64,000 nucleotides of DNA from Williamsia muralis (lineage in GTDB: Bacteria > Actinomycetota > Actinomycetes > Mycobacteriales > Mycobacteriaceae). The position numbers were made by a program, and so were the translations under genes. Below the pieces are notes generated by a model. It was given only the letters and a program-made list of their open reading frames with translations. It had not been told where the DNA came from and searched no databases. How positions within the stretch are numbered: the first letter of the stretch is position 1; each line of letters opens with the position of its first letter. Shown one piece after another: positions 25,574-36,405 of this stretch. The stretch spans positions 310,001 through 374,000 of the forward strand of contig NZ_PEBD01000005.1 of assembly GCF_002735905.1 (NCBI RefSeq), given 5' to 3'.

Positions 25574-26556
25574 CCGTCGAACGCCTCGACGATCCTGGTC
25601 GCGGCCAGCGCAGGCGTCAGGGTGCCTGCCCGTACGTCTTCCTCGACACGGCCGCGGATCCCCCGTACTGCCTCGCTCGAGTCCAGTCGGCGGAGCAACT
25701 GGTCGGTGACCATCGACCACATCCAGTTGACCTGCTGTTTGTTGCGCCGAGCCTGGAACTCCCCCGCTTGCTCGAGCACGTCCTTGTGCTTGAGGACCGT
25801 CTCCCAGAACTCCCGGACCCCGACATTCTCCATCGCACTCATGGTGAGCACCGGAGGCCGCCAGAGGGCGTCATGTGGCGACAGCAGTCGGAGCGCACCC
25901 TGGAGTTCTTTTGCGGCACTGCGCGCCTCGCGTTGGTGCTTGCCGTCGGCCTTGTTCACCACCACGATGTCGGCGAGTTCGAGCACGCCTTTCTTGATGC
26001 CCTGCAACGAATCTCCCGTGCGGGCGAGGGTGAGGAAGCAGAAGACGTCGACCATGTTCGCCACGGTCACCTCCGACTGGCCGACACCGACGGTCTCCAC
26101 CAGGACGACGTCGAAGCCCGCGGCCTCGAGCAGCACGATGGTCTCGCGAGTGGCCTTGGCGACACCGCCGAGCGTCCCCGATGTCGGTGACGGCCGGATG
26201 TAGGCGTTCGGGTTCACCGACAGCCGACCCATCCTGGTCTTGTCGCCGAGAATCGACCCGCCTGTGCGTGTCGACGACGGGTCGACCGCCAGCACCGCGA
26301 CCTTGTGGCCCTGCTCGATGAGGTGCATGCCCAGCGCTTCGATCGTGGTGGACTTGCCGACTCCCGGCACACCGGTGATGCCGACACGATACGAATCGCC
26401 GGAGTCGGGGCCCAGCGCCAGGAGCAACTCTTGCGCCTGCGCCCGGTGATCGGCCCTCGTCGACTCGACCAGAGTGATGGCTCGAGCAAGATCGGGCCGT
26501 TTGTCTGCGCGGATGGCGTCGGCCAACTGCGCCAGATCCAGCGGTGGTCTGGCCAT
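25570..26556 (-). CDS. meaB: Methylmalonyl-CoA mutase-associated GTPase MeaB
   Basis: This 328-residue G3E-family P-loop GTPase loads and protects adenosylcobalamin in methylmalonyl-CoA mutase. The Walker A is GITGVPGVGKST, Walker B lies in VVLVETVGVGQSE, and the guanine-specificity motif is VVNKAD. The segment LAVDPSSTRTGGSILGDKTRM is the MeaB signature. It is 13 bases downstream of mutB on the same strand and is the last gene of the mutA-mutB-meaB operon. Confidence 0.96.
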   Translation of the reverse strand: MARPPLDLAQLADAIRADKRPDLARAITLVESTRADHRAQAQELLLALGPDSGDSYRVGITGVPGVGKSTTIEALGMHLIEQGHKVAVLAVDPSSTRTGGSILGDKTRMGRLSVNPNAYIRPSPTSGTLGGVAKATRETIVLLEAAGFDVVLVETVGVGQSEVTVANMVDVFCFLTLARTGDSLQGIKKGVLELADIVVVNKADGKHQREARSAAKELQGALRLLSPHDALWRPPVLTMSAMENVGVREFWETVLKHKDVLEQAGEFQARRNKQQVNWMWSMVTDQLLRRLDSSEAVRGIRGRVEEDVRAGTLTPALAATRIVEAFDG

Positions 26557-26569
26557 ACCTATGAGTGCC

Positions 26570-28846
<2,277 letters not shown>

Positions 28847-28847
28847 G

Positions 28848-30731
28848 TCAGCTCTCCGCCTCGATCGTGTCCAGCAGTTCTGTCAGTGTCGAGATCGCGT
28901 CGATCCCGATCTGCAGGTACCCGTCCGGCGCGTTCTGCTCATCAGTCCACGCCTTGGCCGGCCCGGCGAGCAGGACGGTGTGGAATCCGGCCTCGCGAGC
29001 GGCCGCGAGGGCGCCTGCGCCGTCGCTCTCGTAGCGCGGGTTGGCCGCGCACAGGACCGCGACAACCGGATCTCCGGACGTCGCTCTGGCGGCAGCGATG
29101 GCGTCGGCGGTCAGCGGTCCCGGATTGACCGACTCGATGCCGCCGGCCGCCAGCAGGTTCGCGATGAACGTCGTACGGGCGTTGTGTTCGGCGACCGACC
29201 CGAGTGGGAGCAACATGGCGATCGGTCGTTTTCCGTGGGATGCGAGAAACGCATCGGAACGATCACGCAGTCGCTCGAACGGCCGGGCGGTGCGGGCCAG
29301 ATTCGGCGCTGCGGTGGGCAGGTCGACGAAGTCGGCCGAACCTGGTGTGGTGAGCGGCTTCTCGGCCAGGTTGGGGAACTCGTTGATGCCGGTGAGCGAG
29401 GTGGTCCGGTGGGCGACGGCCTCGTCTCGGGCGGCCAGGGAGATGGAGACCTGCTCGCCGATCCACCCGTCGTCGAGGGCCTTCTGGTACCCGCCCTTGG
29501 CCTCGATCTCCTGGAACAGTGCCCATGCCGATGCAGCGAGGTCGTCGGTGAGTGACTCGACGAACCATGCACCACCCGCGGGGTCGAGCACCTTGGCCAC
29601 GTTCGACTCCTCGATGAGGAGCAGCTGGGTGTTGCGTGCCATCCGGCGGGAGAAGCTCGGGCTGGTGGTTCGGTCTGCCGGTGGCAGCGCCACGTCGAAG
29701 GGCAGCACCGTGATCTGATCGGCACCGCCGACTCCCGCGCCGAAGGTGGCCGTGGTCACCCGGAGCATGTTGACCCAGGGATCACGCTGACTCATCATGC
29801 TCAGCGCGGTCACCCCGTGGGTCACCGCTCCCCCGGCCTCAGGTGCTCCGCTGACCTCGGCGACCCGTCCCCAGAGGCGGCGGATCGCGCGGAACTTGGC
29901 CACCGTTCCGAACTGGTCGTCGGTGGCCGACAGGGCGAACGTCAGTTGGTTCAGGGCCTTGTCGACAGCCAGTCCGGCCGCGGTGAGGGCCCTCAGGTAC
30001 TCGACGCCGGCAGCGGTGACCAAGGCGAGTTCCTGCACGTCGGTGGCGCCGCCGAGGGCGAAGTCGGTGCCGTCCACGCGGATGGACCGCACGGCCGCGC
30101 CGGCCGATGCCGCCACCCCGATCGCATCGGCGAGTGCAACCGCCGGACGCCCGGAGAACGCGGCAGTCAGCGGTGCCAGGCCGTAGGAGCTGACCGTGCC
30201 GACCGTCGCGGAGCCCGGGAGGAGTGGCTGGAGGACCTGCGCGGCTTCGATGCCCGCGGCACCGGCGTCGAGTGTGACCGGAACCAGATCGAGGTAGACA
30301 CCGTCGAGAACGGCGGCGAGATCCTTCGGGGCGATGGCAGAGTCACCGACCGTCAGCCACAGCCCGCTGGCCCCGTTGTTCAGCGCCTCCAGAATTGCCT
30401 GGTTCAGGGCCGCCGGATCCTGGGGCTCGCCGACCGGGTCGCCGAAGCGCTCGGTGACACGCCACCCCATGTTGACGTCCCGGACTCGGTCGCTTCCTCG
30501 GACGAAGGGGTAGGACCCGGGCAACCCGGGCTCGTCGAGTTCGTCGCGCCGCGTGTAGAGCGGCTTGATGGTCAACGCATCCGGGGTGGTGGTCGACAAG
30601 AGCGTCTCTGGGGTGTCGCGCAGATCGGCGACGTCGACGCGCTTGGACTTCGCGAGCACCTGTGCGGCGGAGTCGGACCATTGCTGGTAACTGGACTCCA
30701 GGTCGTGGAGGTCTGGTCGGGTATCCGGCAT
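28848..30731 (-). CDS. mutA: Methylmalonyl-CoA mutase small subunit MutA
   Basis: This 627-residue non-catalytic partner of MutB shares the mutase barrel ([23 protein letters not shown]) and a C-terminal flavodoxin-like domain, but lacks the DxHxxG cobalamin motif, as expected for the small subunit. It opens the operon, with its ATG at 30731 about 160 bases from the divergent TVP38 gene. No cobalamin riboswitch-like structure was recognised in that gap, and a clear -10 was not found. Confidence 0.95.
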   Translation of the reverse strand: MPDTRPDLHDLESSYQQWSDSAAQVLAKSKRVDVADLRDTPETLLSTTTPDALTIKPLYTRRDELDEPGLPGSYPFVRGSDRVRDVNMGWRVTERFGDPVGEPQDPAALNQAILEALNNGASGLWLTVGDSAIAPKDLAAVLDGVYLDLVPVTLDAGAAGIEAAQVLQPLLPGSATVGTVSSYGLAPLTAAFSGRPAVALADAIGVAASAGAAVRSIRVDGTDFALGGATDVQELALVTAAGVEYLRALTAAGLAVDKALNQLTFALSATDDQFGTVAKFRAIRRLWGRVAEVSGAPEAGGAVTHGVTALSMMSQRDPWVNMLRVTTATFGAGVGGADQITVLPFDVALPPADRTTSPSFSRRMARNTQLLLIEESNVAKVLDPAGGAWFVESLTDDLAASAWALFQEIEAKGGYQKALDDGWIGEQVSISLAARDEAVAHRTTSLTGINEFPNLAEKPLTTPGSADFVDLPTAAPNLARTARPFERLRDRSDAFLASHGKRPIAMLLPLGSVAEHNARTTFIANLLAAGGIESVNPGPLTADAIAAARATSGDPVVAVLCAANPRYESDGAGALAAAREAGFHTVLLAGPAKAWTDEQNAPDGYLQIGIDAISTLTELLDTIEAES

Positions 30732-30882
30732 TCGGCGTGAGCCCTTCGATCTGCTTGTGACGTCGTGATCTCTATCGCATCTTGAGGTGAATCGACAGTA
30801 TCCGATCGAACGCTCGGCCCGGTACGGGGAGTCGTTGCCCGAACAGTGGCGTCGCGCACATCTTTGCGACTTTTTTCGCCCG

Positions 30883-30888
30883 TATCCT
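30883..30888 (+). promoter_or_regulatory. Predicted -10 element of leaderless TVP38-family gene
   Basis: TATCCT is followed by 7 bases and the GTG at 30896, with a T-rich stretch (TTTTTT) upstream. Confidence 0.5.
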
Positions 30889-30895
30889 TGAGACC

Positions 30896-31681
30896 GTGAA
30901 ATTCAGTGGCCGGCTCACCGGGCGAACCGCGGTGATCCGGGCGCTCGGCGGACTGGTGGTGGTGCTCGCCGTCCTGCTCGGCGCCTACCTGATCCCCTTG
31001 CCCTCGGTGGGCAGGCTGCGGGACTGGGCCGACTCCTTTGGGCCGAACTTCGTCTGGATCTTTTTCGTGGGCTATGCCGTCATCGCGATCGGACCCGTAC
31101 CGCGCTCGGCGTTCACGGCAGCATCCGGTTTGCTGTTCGGTCCGCTGGTGGGTTTCGTCGGTGCGATGCTGGCCACCACATTCGCGGCTTTGATGGCTTT
31201 TGTACTGGTCAGGCGCTTGGGAAGAGAACGTATCCGGCCCTACCTACGCCACCCGGTCGCGCGGTCGGTGGAGCTGCGCATGGAACGCCGGGGATGGCTT
31301 GCGGTCGGATCGCTCCGACTGATCGCCGCGTTTCCGTTCTCTGTCACCAACTATGTCGCAGCTCTGTCTGCCATCAAGTTCGTGCCTTATGCGCTCGCCA
31401 CGGTGATCGGTGTCGCACCGGGTACAGCAGCCGTGGTGATCCTCGGCAATGCTCTCGCGGGAGACGGCGATCCGGTCATGCTGGCATTGTCGGCGGGCCT
31501 GTTCAGCCTCGGCGTCTTCGGTCTGATCCTCGACACGAGGCTGTCGGTGAGGGAACCCGCCGATGGCGATGCGGAGAACACCGACAAGCCTGCAGATGAA
31601 CTCTCGAACCGTGCTGGTCGAGCGAAGGTTGCCCCGGCGTCACGGGTGAGTCCACCGAGGGCCGCCGACCGACAAGTCTGA
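30896..31681 (+). CDS. TVP38/TMEM64 family (VTT domain) membrane protein
   Basis: This 261-residue integral membrane protein has a basic N-terminus, a hydrophobic segment at about 15-38, and a VTT/DedA-like core with FVGYAVIAIGPVPRSAFTAASGLLFGPLVGFVGAMLATTFAALMAF and the conserved RRLGRERIRP and RLIAAFPFSVTNYVAA loops. Related proteins act as lipid scramblases or transporters. The C-terminal 55 residues are hydrophilic and probably cytoplasmic. It corresponds in position to Rv1491c beside mutA. The transport substrate is unknown. Confidence 0.88.
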   Translation: MKFSGRLTGRTAVIRALGGLVVVLAVLLGAYLIPLPSVGRLRDWADSFGPNFVWIFFVGYAVIAIGPVPRSAFTAASGLLFGPLVGFVGAMLATTFAALMAFVLVRRLGRERIRPYLRHPVARSVELRMERRGWLAVGSLRLIAAFPFSVTNYVAALSAIKFVPYALATVIGVAPGTAAVVILGNALAGDGDPVMLALSAGLFSLGVFGLILDTRLSVREPADGDAENTDKPADELSNRAGRAKVAPASRVSPPRAADRQV

Positions 31682-31712
31682 GAGCGGAATTCCTTGAAGT
31701 AAAGGCTGCTGG

Positions 31713-31750
31713 CTTGATACCCTCCGATCAAGGTTATGTACTTGATAACG
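31713..31750 (+). repeat. CTTGAT/ATCAAG repeat cluster upstream of the SatD-like gene
   Basis: CTTGAT (31713), ATCAAG (31727) and CTTGAT (31741) lie within 34 bases; the first two form an inverted repeat with 8 bases between. A GTTAT...ATAAC pair flanks the third copy. The cluster ends 17 bases before the ATG at 31764, a position suited to an operator, possibly for the gene's own product. Confidence 0.4.
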
Positions 31751-31763
31751 GACGGGATGCCCG

Positions 31764-32345
31764 ATGTACGTCGTCACCATCGACCAACGGCACAGCCGAC
31801 GAGAAGCCGACCGGGTACCCCACGCGCTGCAGTCGCTGACCCACATCCCGGTCATCCGCCCATTCGATCGAACCGCGGGAGATGAGTTCCAGGCGGTACT
31901 CGACGACCCCGCCGCAGTCATCGACACAGTGCTCACCCTCGCCGAAGAGGGTGGGTGGAGTATCGGGGTCGGGATCGGCACCGTGGAACTCCCGTTGCCA
32001 TCCATCACTCGCGCCGGGCGGGGGCCCGCGTTCGAACGCGCACGGGACGCGGTCAACGCCGCGAAGACCAATCCTTACAGCGTCGCCCTCGTGGGGCCGG
32101 ACCCGACGCCCTGCACCTACGCCCAGACCGGGCTTCGGTTGCTGGTCCGCACGGTCGCCGGACGGTCGGATGCCGGACACGCCGCGGCTCGCCAGATGCG
32201 TTCGGGACAGACTCAGTCGGTGGCTGCTGCCACACTCGGGATCACCCCGCAGGCGCTGTCGCAGCGATTGCGTGCCGCGGACTGGTACATCGAGGAGGAG
32301 ACGCGTTTGCTGGCCATACATCTACTGCAGTCGGCACATTCATGA
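31764..32345 (+). CDS. SatD-like protein with C-terminal helix-turn-helix
   Basis: This 193-residue protein has an N-terminal alpha/beta domain (MYVVTIDQRHSRREADRVP, then GDEFQAVLDDPAAVIDTV, then WSIGVGIGTVELPLP) reminiscent of the SatD family. The C-terminal end reads QTQSVAAATLGITPQALSQRLR, a likely helix-turn-helix. I infer a DNA-binding regulator, possibly ligand-sensing. It is followed with an ATGA overlap by a membrane protein gene, so the pair probably functions together. Copies of CTTGAT just upstream could be its own operator. The family assignment is tentative. Confidence 0.65.
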   Translation: MYVVTIDQRHSRREADRVPHALQSLTHIPVIRPFDRTAGDEFQAVLDDPAAVIDTVLTLAEEGGWSIGVGIGTVELPLPSITRAGRGPAFERARDAVNAAKTNPYSVALVGPDPTPCTYAQTGLRLLVRTVAGRSDAGHAAARQMRSGQTQSVAAATLGITPQALSQRLRAADWYIEEETRLLAIHLLQSAHS

Positions 32346-32914
32346 TCATCGCTGCGCTTGTCCTGCTCGGGGTCACCGCTGTGCTGCCACTGATCCTTGC
32401 TGCAGCGCCGATCGGACATCGGACCGGTCCGAACCTCATCGCCGCGGTGGCCACGCCCCTGGCTCTCGGCGGGGTGGCGGTGCTCGCCCTGCTCGCGGAC
32501 CGGGCCTCGGGCGCGGCCGCGGTGATCACCCACTGCCTCACCGTTCTGGCCGCGGTCACCGGCGGCACCTTGCTGGTTCGCGGCGCCTTGCTGCTCGGGG
32601 GTATAGAACCGTGGCAACTGGACACCCGGCCACCGGAACCGGAGCCGGCCGGCTCCGGAGGTGCACCGGAACCACCAGCGCCGACGCCACTGCGAGGAGG
32701 CCGCGTCATCGGATACCTGGAGCGAATCGCGGTGGTGGCGGCACTGGGTCTGCGATGGCCCGAGGCGATAGCAATAGTGCTGGCGGTCAAGGGACTCGGT
32801 CGCTACCCGGAACTCCGCGAACCGGGCGCCGCCGAACAGTTCATCATCGGGACGTTGGCATCGGTGCTGTGGGCTGCTGCGGTGGCCGGCACCGGATATC
32901 TACTGTTGCACTGA
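32342..32914 (+). CDS. Integral membrane protein coupled to the SatD-like regulator
   Basis: This 190-residue protein has four or five hydrophobic segments (about 2-22, 32-50, 58-82, 120-142 and 165-188) and a proline-rich hydrophilic loop at about 95-112 (PPEPEPAGSGGAPEPPAPTP). The ATG at 32342 overlaps the upstream stop (ATGA), which is the main evidence for the start and for co-translation. I do not recognise a functional motif. Pairs of SatD-like and small membrane proteins recur in actinobacteria, as far as I recall, but the role is unknown. Confidence 0.7.
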   Translation: MIIAALVLLGVTAVLPLILAAAPIGHRTGPNLIAAVATPLALGGVAVLALLADRASGAAAVITHCLTVLAAVTGGTLLVRGALLLGGIEPWQLDTRPPEPEPAGSGGAPEPPAPTPLRGGRVIGYLERIAVVAALGLRWPEAIAIVLAVKGLGRYPELREPGAAEQFIIGTLASVLWAAAVAGTGYLLLH

Positions 32915-32923
32915 GATCTTGAA

Positions 32924-34144
32924 CTACTGCTCAACCCTGCCGGGGTCGATTGCCGGCGTCTGCCAGCCGGGTTGGTCCGGGGCCCCGGCCTGATCGATGC
33001 CCGGATCCGTGCGCGGACGGGCCAGCAGCGGATCGTCATCGACCGGCTTGCGGGCCACTGCCTCAGCCTCGGCCACGGCCTGGGCCACCTTGGGATCGGC
33101 TGCGGTTTCGAACCAGCTGGACATGTCGGTGTCGTCCGGCTGGGCGCTGCCGTCGTCGGCGGCCGGCTCGTACCGGAACACCCCGTCATCGGACTGGACA
33201 CCGAATGATCTCGCGAATCCCTGTAGCGCCGAGCCGAAGTCACTCGGGACCACCCACACCTTGCTGGCTTCGCCCTTGGCCATCTCCGGTAGTTGCTGGA
33301 GGTACTGGTAGGCCAGCAGTTCCGGTGTCGGTTTTGCGGCTTTGATCGCGGCAAAGACCTTCTGGATCGACTTGGCTTCACCTTCGGCACGGAGGTACGT
33401 GGCGGCGCGATCGCCTTGCGCCTGCAGGATCCGTGACTGCCGTTCGCCCTCGGCGGTCAGGATCGCCGCCGCCTTGGCGCCTTCGGCGTAGAGGATCTGA
33501 CTCTGCTTGTTGCCCTCGGCGGTCTTGATCGCCGATTCCCGCTGACCTTCCGCGGTCAGGATCGTTGCCCGCTTCTCACGATCTGCCTTCATCTGTTTTT
33601 CCATCGACTCCTGGATGGACGGCGGCGGGAGGATGCTCTTGAGTTCGACCCGGGCGACGCGCAGGCCCCATCGACTGGTGGCCTCGTCGAGCACTCCACG
33701 CAGCTGAGCGTTGATGGAGTCCCGTGAGGTCAGGGTCTCTTCGAGCGTCATCCCACCGACGACGTTGCGCAGCGTCGTGGTGGCCAACTGTTCGACGCCG
33801 ACGATGTAGTCGTTGATCTCGTACACCGCCGCCTGCGGCACGGTGACCTGGAAATACACGACGGTGTCGATCAGAACGGTCAGGTTGTCCTCGGTGATGA
33901 CGGGTTGCGGGGCAAACGACACCACGCGTTCTCGCAGGTCGATCCGGGCACGGATGCGGTCGACGAACGGCACCAGCAATGTCAGCTGACCGGACACCGT
34001 TTTGGTGTAGCGGCCAAGGCGTTCGATCACCGCCGCCTCGGCCTGAGGGATGAGTGCGATGGACTTGACGAGGATCACCCCGACCACCAGCACGAGGACG
34101 GCGATGATGATGAGTCCGATTATCACGGCGTTCATCCTTTCCAC
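32924..34144 (-). CDS. SPFH/Band 7 family membrane protein (prohibitin/stomatin-like)
   Basis: This 406-residue protein has one N-terminal membrane helix (about 5-27), then an SPFH domain (IPQAEAAVIERLGRYTKTVSGQL, then IDLRERVVSFAPQPVITEDNLTV). A long alanine- and glutamate-rich coiled coil follows with repeated AEGERQSRILQAQGDR-type units, then an acidic disordered tail. It should form large rings or scaffolds in the membrane. It overlaps the NfeD gene by 13 bases. SPFH/NfeD pairing is a well known two-component membrane-microdomain unit (Rv1488/Rv1487 equivalents). A start three codons downstream (MNAVIIG) is equally possible. Confidence 0.92.
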   Translation of the reverse strand: MERMNAVIIGLIIIAVLVLVVGVILVKSIALIPQAEAAVIERLGRYTKTVSGQLTLLVPFVDRIRARIDLRERVVSFAPQPVITEDNLTVLIDTVVYFQVTVPQAAVYEINDYIVGVEQLATTTLRNVVGGMTLEETLTSRDSINAQLRGVLDEATSRWGLRVARVELKSILPPPSIQESMEKQMKADREKRATILTAEGQRESAIKTAEGNKQSQILYAEGAKAAAILTAEGERQSRILQAQGDRAATYLRAEGEAKSIQKVFAAIKAAKPTPELLAYQYLQQLPEMAKGEASKVWVVPSDFGSALQGFARSFGVQSDDGVFRYEPAADDGSAQPDDTDMSSWFETAADPKVAQAVAEAEAVARKPVDDDPLLARPRTDPGIDQAGAPDQPGWQTPAIDPGRVEQ

Positions 34145-34560
34145 ACGACGGCGGTCGGACCGTCGATCTCGAGTACCGTCACCGATTCGCCCTCGGCGAA
34201 GTGGTCACCGGGAGTGGCTGAGCGGGCCGACCAGACCTCGCCGCCGAACTTGACCTGTCCACTACGTTCGTCCACCGGTGTGATCACCAGGGCTTGTCGG
34301 CCCACGAGTGCTTCGGTGTTGGTGGCAAGGCGGGGGCGGGTGAACATGTGCCTGCGTGCGACCGGGCGTACGGCGAAGAGCAGGAGCAACGACACCACTG
34401 CGAACACCACCCCGTCCACCCACAGCGGGGGGTCGAGCACCGCGCTGACACCCGCCGCCGAGAGCGCACCACCGGCGAGCATGAGCAGGATCAGATCACC
34501 GCTGAGGGTCTCGGCGCCGATCAGGATCAATCCGGCGACCAACCACAGGAGTGCGCCCAT
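34132..34560 (-). CDS. NfeD family membrane protein (short form)
   Basis: This 142-residue protein has two or three hydrophobic segments within the first 80 residues (LLWLVAGLILIGAETLSGDLILLMLAGGALSAAGV and VDGVVFAVVSLLLLFAV). A C-terminal OB-fold domain follows (about 85-142, with LVGRQALVITPVDERSGQVKFGGEVWSARS), as in NfeD1b proteins lacking the protease domain. It precedes and overlaps the SPFH gene. An SD-like GGAG precedes the ATG. Function: partner of the SPFH scaffold. Confidence 0.9.
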   Translation of the reverse strand: MGALLWLVAGLILIGAETLSGDLILLMLAGGALSAAGVSAVLDPPLWVDGVVFAVVSLLLLFAVRPVARRHMFTRPRLATNTEALVGRQALVITPVDERSGQVKFGGEVWSARSATPGDHFAEGESVTVLEIDGPTAVVWKG

Positions 34561-34599
34561 TTCTCCAGTCTGCCATGCTCACGACCGGTCGGTGCGGCT

Positions 34600-35451
34600 C
34601 TAGGATTCGATGGCGGTGACGAAGTCGATCAGCTCTTCCACCGCGCGGATGAGCGGCACCTCGACGTCCCGAAAGCTCGACACCGAGCTGTTCACCTTCC
34701 GCCAGCCGTCACGTGGCGAACCCCAGCCCAGTTCGTTGCACACCCCTGTCTTCCAGTCGATGCCGCGCGGGATCTTCGGCCACGCACTGATGCCGACCGC
34801 TGCCGGTTTCACCGCCTCCCACACATCGATGTAGGGATGCCCGCAGACCAGCACATGCGGACCGACACGTTCGGTGAGCCGCGATTCCTTCGACCCGGCG
34901 ACGAGGTGGTCGACCAGGACGCCCGCCCGTCGGGTCGGTCCAGGCTCGAACTCGGCGAGGGCTTCATCCAGATTGTCGAGGCCGTCGAGGCTGGCGACCA
35001 CCACACCTTCCACCCGCAGGTCGTCGCCCCAGATGCGTTCCATCAACGCAGCGTCGTGCACACCTTCGACGAACAATCTGCTGGCGCGGGCCACCCGGGC
35101 TCTCCTGCTGACCGGGGCAACGGAACCCGAGGCCGTGCGGGCCGGCGCCCCAGGCGCTTTTCGAACGGGTTTGACCAGGGTCACCGGTGACCCATCGATG
35201 AGGAATGCCGCGGGGCGCAAGGCAAAGATCCGGGTCGATCCTCGCCGGTCTTCCAACCGCACGAACTCCCCGTCGTAACTGCGTTCGAAACCGACCACCG
35301 CGCCGCAGAATCCGCTGGCGGCGTCCTCGACGACCAGGTCCCGTTCGGCCGTCACCTCGGGAACCGCCGGGCGAGTGGGCCGCCGGGGCTCGGAGAGTAC
35401 ATCGCGACCGTAACGATCCGGGACTCGGCGATGTGGTCCAGTGCTGTTCAC
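34600..35451 (-). CDS. DUF3097 family protein
   Basis: This 283-residue protein contains PDRYGRDVLSEPRRP and VTAERDLVVEDAASGFCGAVVGFERS, typical of the actinobacterial DUF3097 family. HALVCGHPYIDVWEAVKP-like sequence and RGIDWKTGVCNELGWGS follow near the C-terminus. The fold includes an RNA/DNA-binding-like middle segment (RASRLFVEGVHDAALMERIWGDDLRVEGVVV) resembling a Toprim-type region. That resemblance is my inference. The GTG at 35451 is chosen because TAACGT lies 7 bases upstream; a longer open frame exists. Function unknown. Confidence 0.8.
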   Translation of the reverse strand: MNSTGPHRRVPDRYGRDVLSEPRRPTRPAVPEVTAERDLVVEDAASGFCGAVVGFERSYDGEFVRLEDRRGSTRIFALRPAAFLIDGSPVTLVKPVRKAPGAPARTASGSVAPVSRRARVARASRLFVEGVHDAALMERIWGDDLRVEGVVVASLDGLDNLDEALAEFEPGPTRRAGVLVDHLVAGSKESRLTERVGPHVLVCGHPYIDVWEAVKPAAVGISAWPKIPRGIDWKTGVCNELGWGSPRDGWRKVNSSVSSFRDVEVPLIRAVEELIDFVTAIES

Positions 35452-35458
35452 CGCCACC

Positions 35459-35464
35459 ACGTTA
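35459..35464 (-). promoter_or_regulatory. Predicted -10 element of leaderless DUF3097 gene
   Basis: TAACGT on the minus strand is followed by 7 bases and the GTG at 35451; a GTG two codons earlier is also in frame. Confidence 0.5.
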
Positions 35465-35517
35465 GGGCCCGTTCCGGGCGCATTCCGCCAGGCACGCCGC
35501 GTACTCGTTTTCGGCGC

Positions 35518-35523
35518 TAAAGT
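35518..35523 (+). promoter_or_regulatory. Predicted -10 element before a 17-codon leaderless ORF
   Basis: TAAAGT is followed by 6 bases and a GTG at 35530 that opens a short frame, and by the larger gene starting at 35576. Confidence 0.5.
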
Positions 35524-35529
35524 GGCCGG

Positions 35530-35583
35530 GTGAACGGGCTGAGCGTGGCTCGCACAACAGCAACCAGGAAGCACGATGACTGA
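35530..35583 (+). CDS. Predicted 17-codon leaderless leader peptide
   Basis: The GTG at 35530 lies 6 bases after TAAAGT, the same spacing as at neighbouring leaderless genes. The frame reads VNGLSVARTTATRKHDD and stops at 35581-35583, overlapping the ATG (35576) of the next gene. Translation of the leader would deliver ribosomes to the downstream start, which also has its own AGGAAG. The peptide is basic in its second half, with no obvious regulatory amino-acid run. Expression is inferred from position only. Confidence 0.4.
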   Translation: MNGLSVARTTATRKHDD

Positions 35584-36403
35584 CGCGGATTTCGACTACC
35601 CGACTGACACGCAGGGCGTGAGCAGCGCTCTGGGTGCGTGGGGTGCAGCCTGGCAGTCGGGTCGATGCTCCCCCGACGACGTGCTCGATGTGCTCGGCTG
35701 GTGGAGCGCGCGACATCGTGTACTGGCTGCTGATGCCATTGCAGCGCAATCGCTTTCGCTCGACCCCCGAGGCGAGGAGAGCGACGCCCTGCTGAGGCTC
35801 GTTCGAGGTGGAAGCTCGGCGCAGGGGCTGGCGGTACTCCTCGTGGCTCCCGGCGACATGCTCGGTCTGCCGCCTCGCGGACCGATCACCAACGCAGCAC
35901 TCGAATCTGGTGAACTCCTTGTCGTCCCCGGGAAGTACGCCCTCGTCCCCCGCCGGCTCGACCGGTACACGATCGGCTGGGGCGTGCACACCGTCGAGAC
36001 GGCGATGATCCCCGTCATCCATTCCCTCGGCGCCGTCGAATACGACCTACGCGAGGGTATCCGCTCTGCAGCCGACCTTCTGGACGGTTTGCGGATGCCG
36101 CGGTCCACAGCAACGGACTCATCGACCGACCCACGCAAGAAGGTCGCAGAACTGACCCGGATGGCGGCTCAGCAGTTGCCTCCGGGGGTCAATGCGCGCG
36201 CGGAACGCATCCTCGAACAGGCGGCACACGTGGCGGCCATTCTCTCCGTGGCGCAGCAGGCGGCCCCGGATTTCGGCTACAGCGTCGGCGAACAGCACAC
36301 CGGCGATTCAGCCCTCCGCGATCTCGCCCGCACCGTCCGGGTGGCCCGGATGAGTGCGACCAATGCGGTGATCTCAGAGTTGTTGTCGAACAACCGGGTC
36401 TGA
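35576..36403 (+). CDS. Conserved-looking hypothetical protein beside hemH
   Basis: I cannot assign a function to this 275-residue protein. It has no signal peptide or membrane segment. It is mixed alpha/beta in the first half (ALLRLVRGGSSAQGLAVLLVAPGDMLGLPPRG, then LLVVPGKYALVPRRLDRYTIGWGVH) and mostly helical in the second half (about 175-275). It lies where M. tuberculosis has Rv1486c, between hemH and nfeD and in the opposite orientation to hemH, so it is probably that family. The ATG at 35576 has AGGAAG upstream. It ends 2 bases from the convergent hemH gene. Confidence 0.75.
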   Translation: MTDADFDYPTDTQGVSSALGAWGAAWQSGRCSPDDVLDVLGWWSARHRVLAADAIAAQSLSLDPRGEESDALLRLVRGGSSAQGLAVLLVAPGDMLGLPPRGPITNAALESGELLVVPGKYALVPRRLDRYTIGWGVHTVETAMIPVIHSLGAVEYDLREGIRSAADLLDGLRMPRSTATDSSTDPRKKVAELTRMAAQQLPPGVNARAERILEQAAHVAAILSVAQQAAPDFGYSVGEQHTGDSALRDLARTVRVARMSATNAVISELLSNNRV

Positions 36404-36405
36404 GG

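Noticed and set aside
30732..30895. Cobalamin riboswitch before mutA
   Set aside because: The gap is about 160 bases and no B12-box-like sequence or matching stems were recognised.
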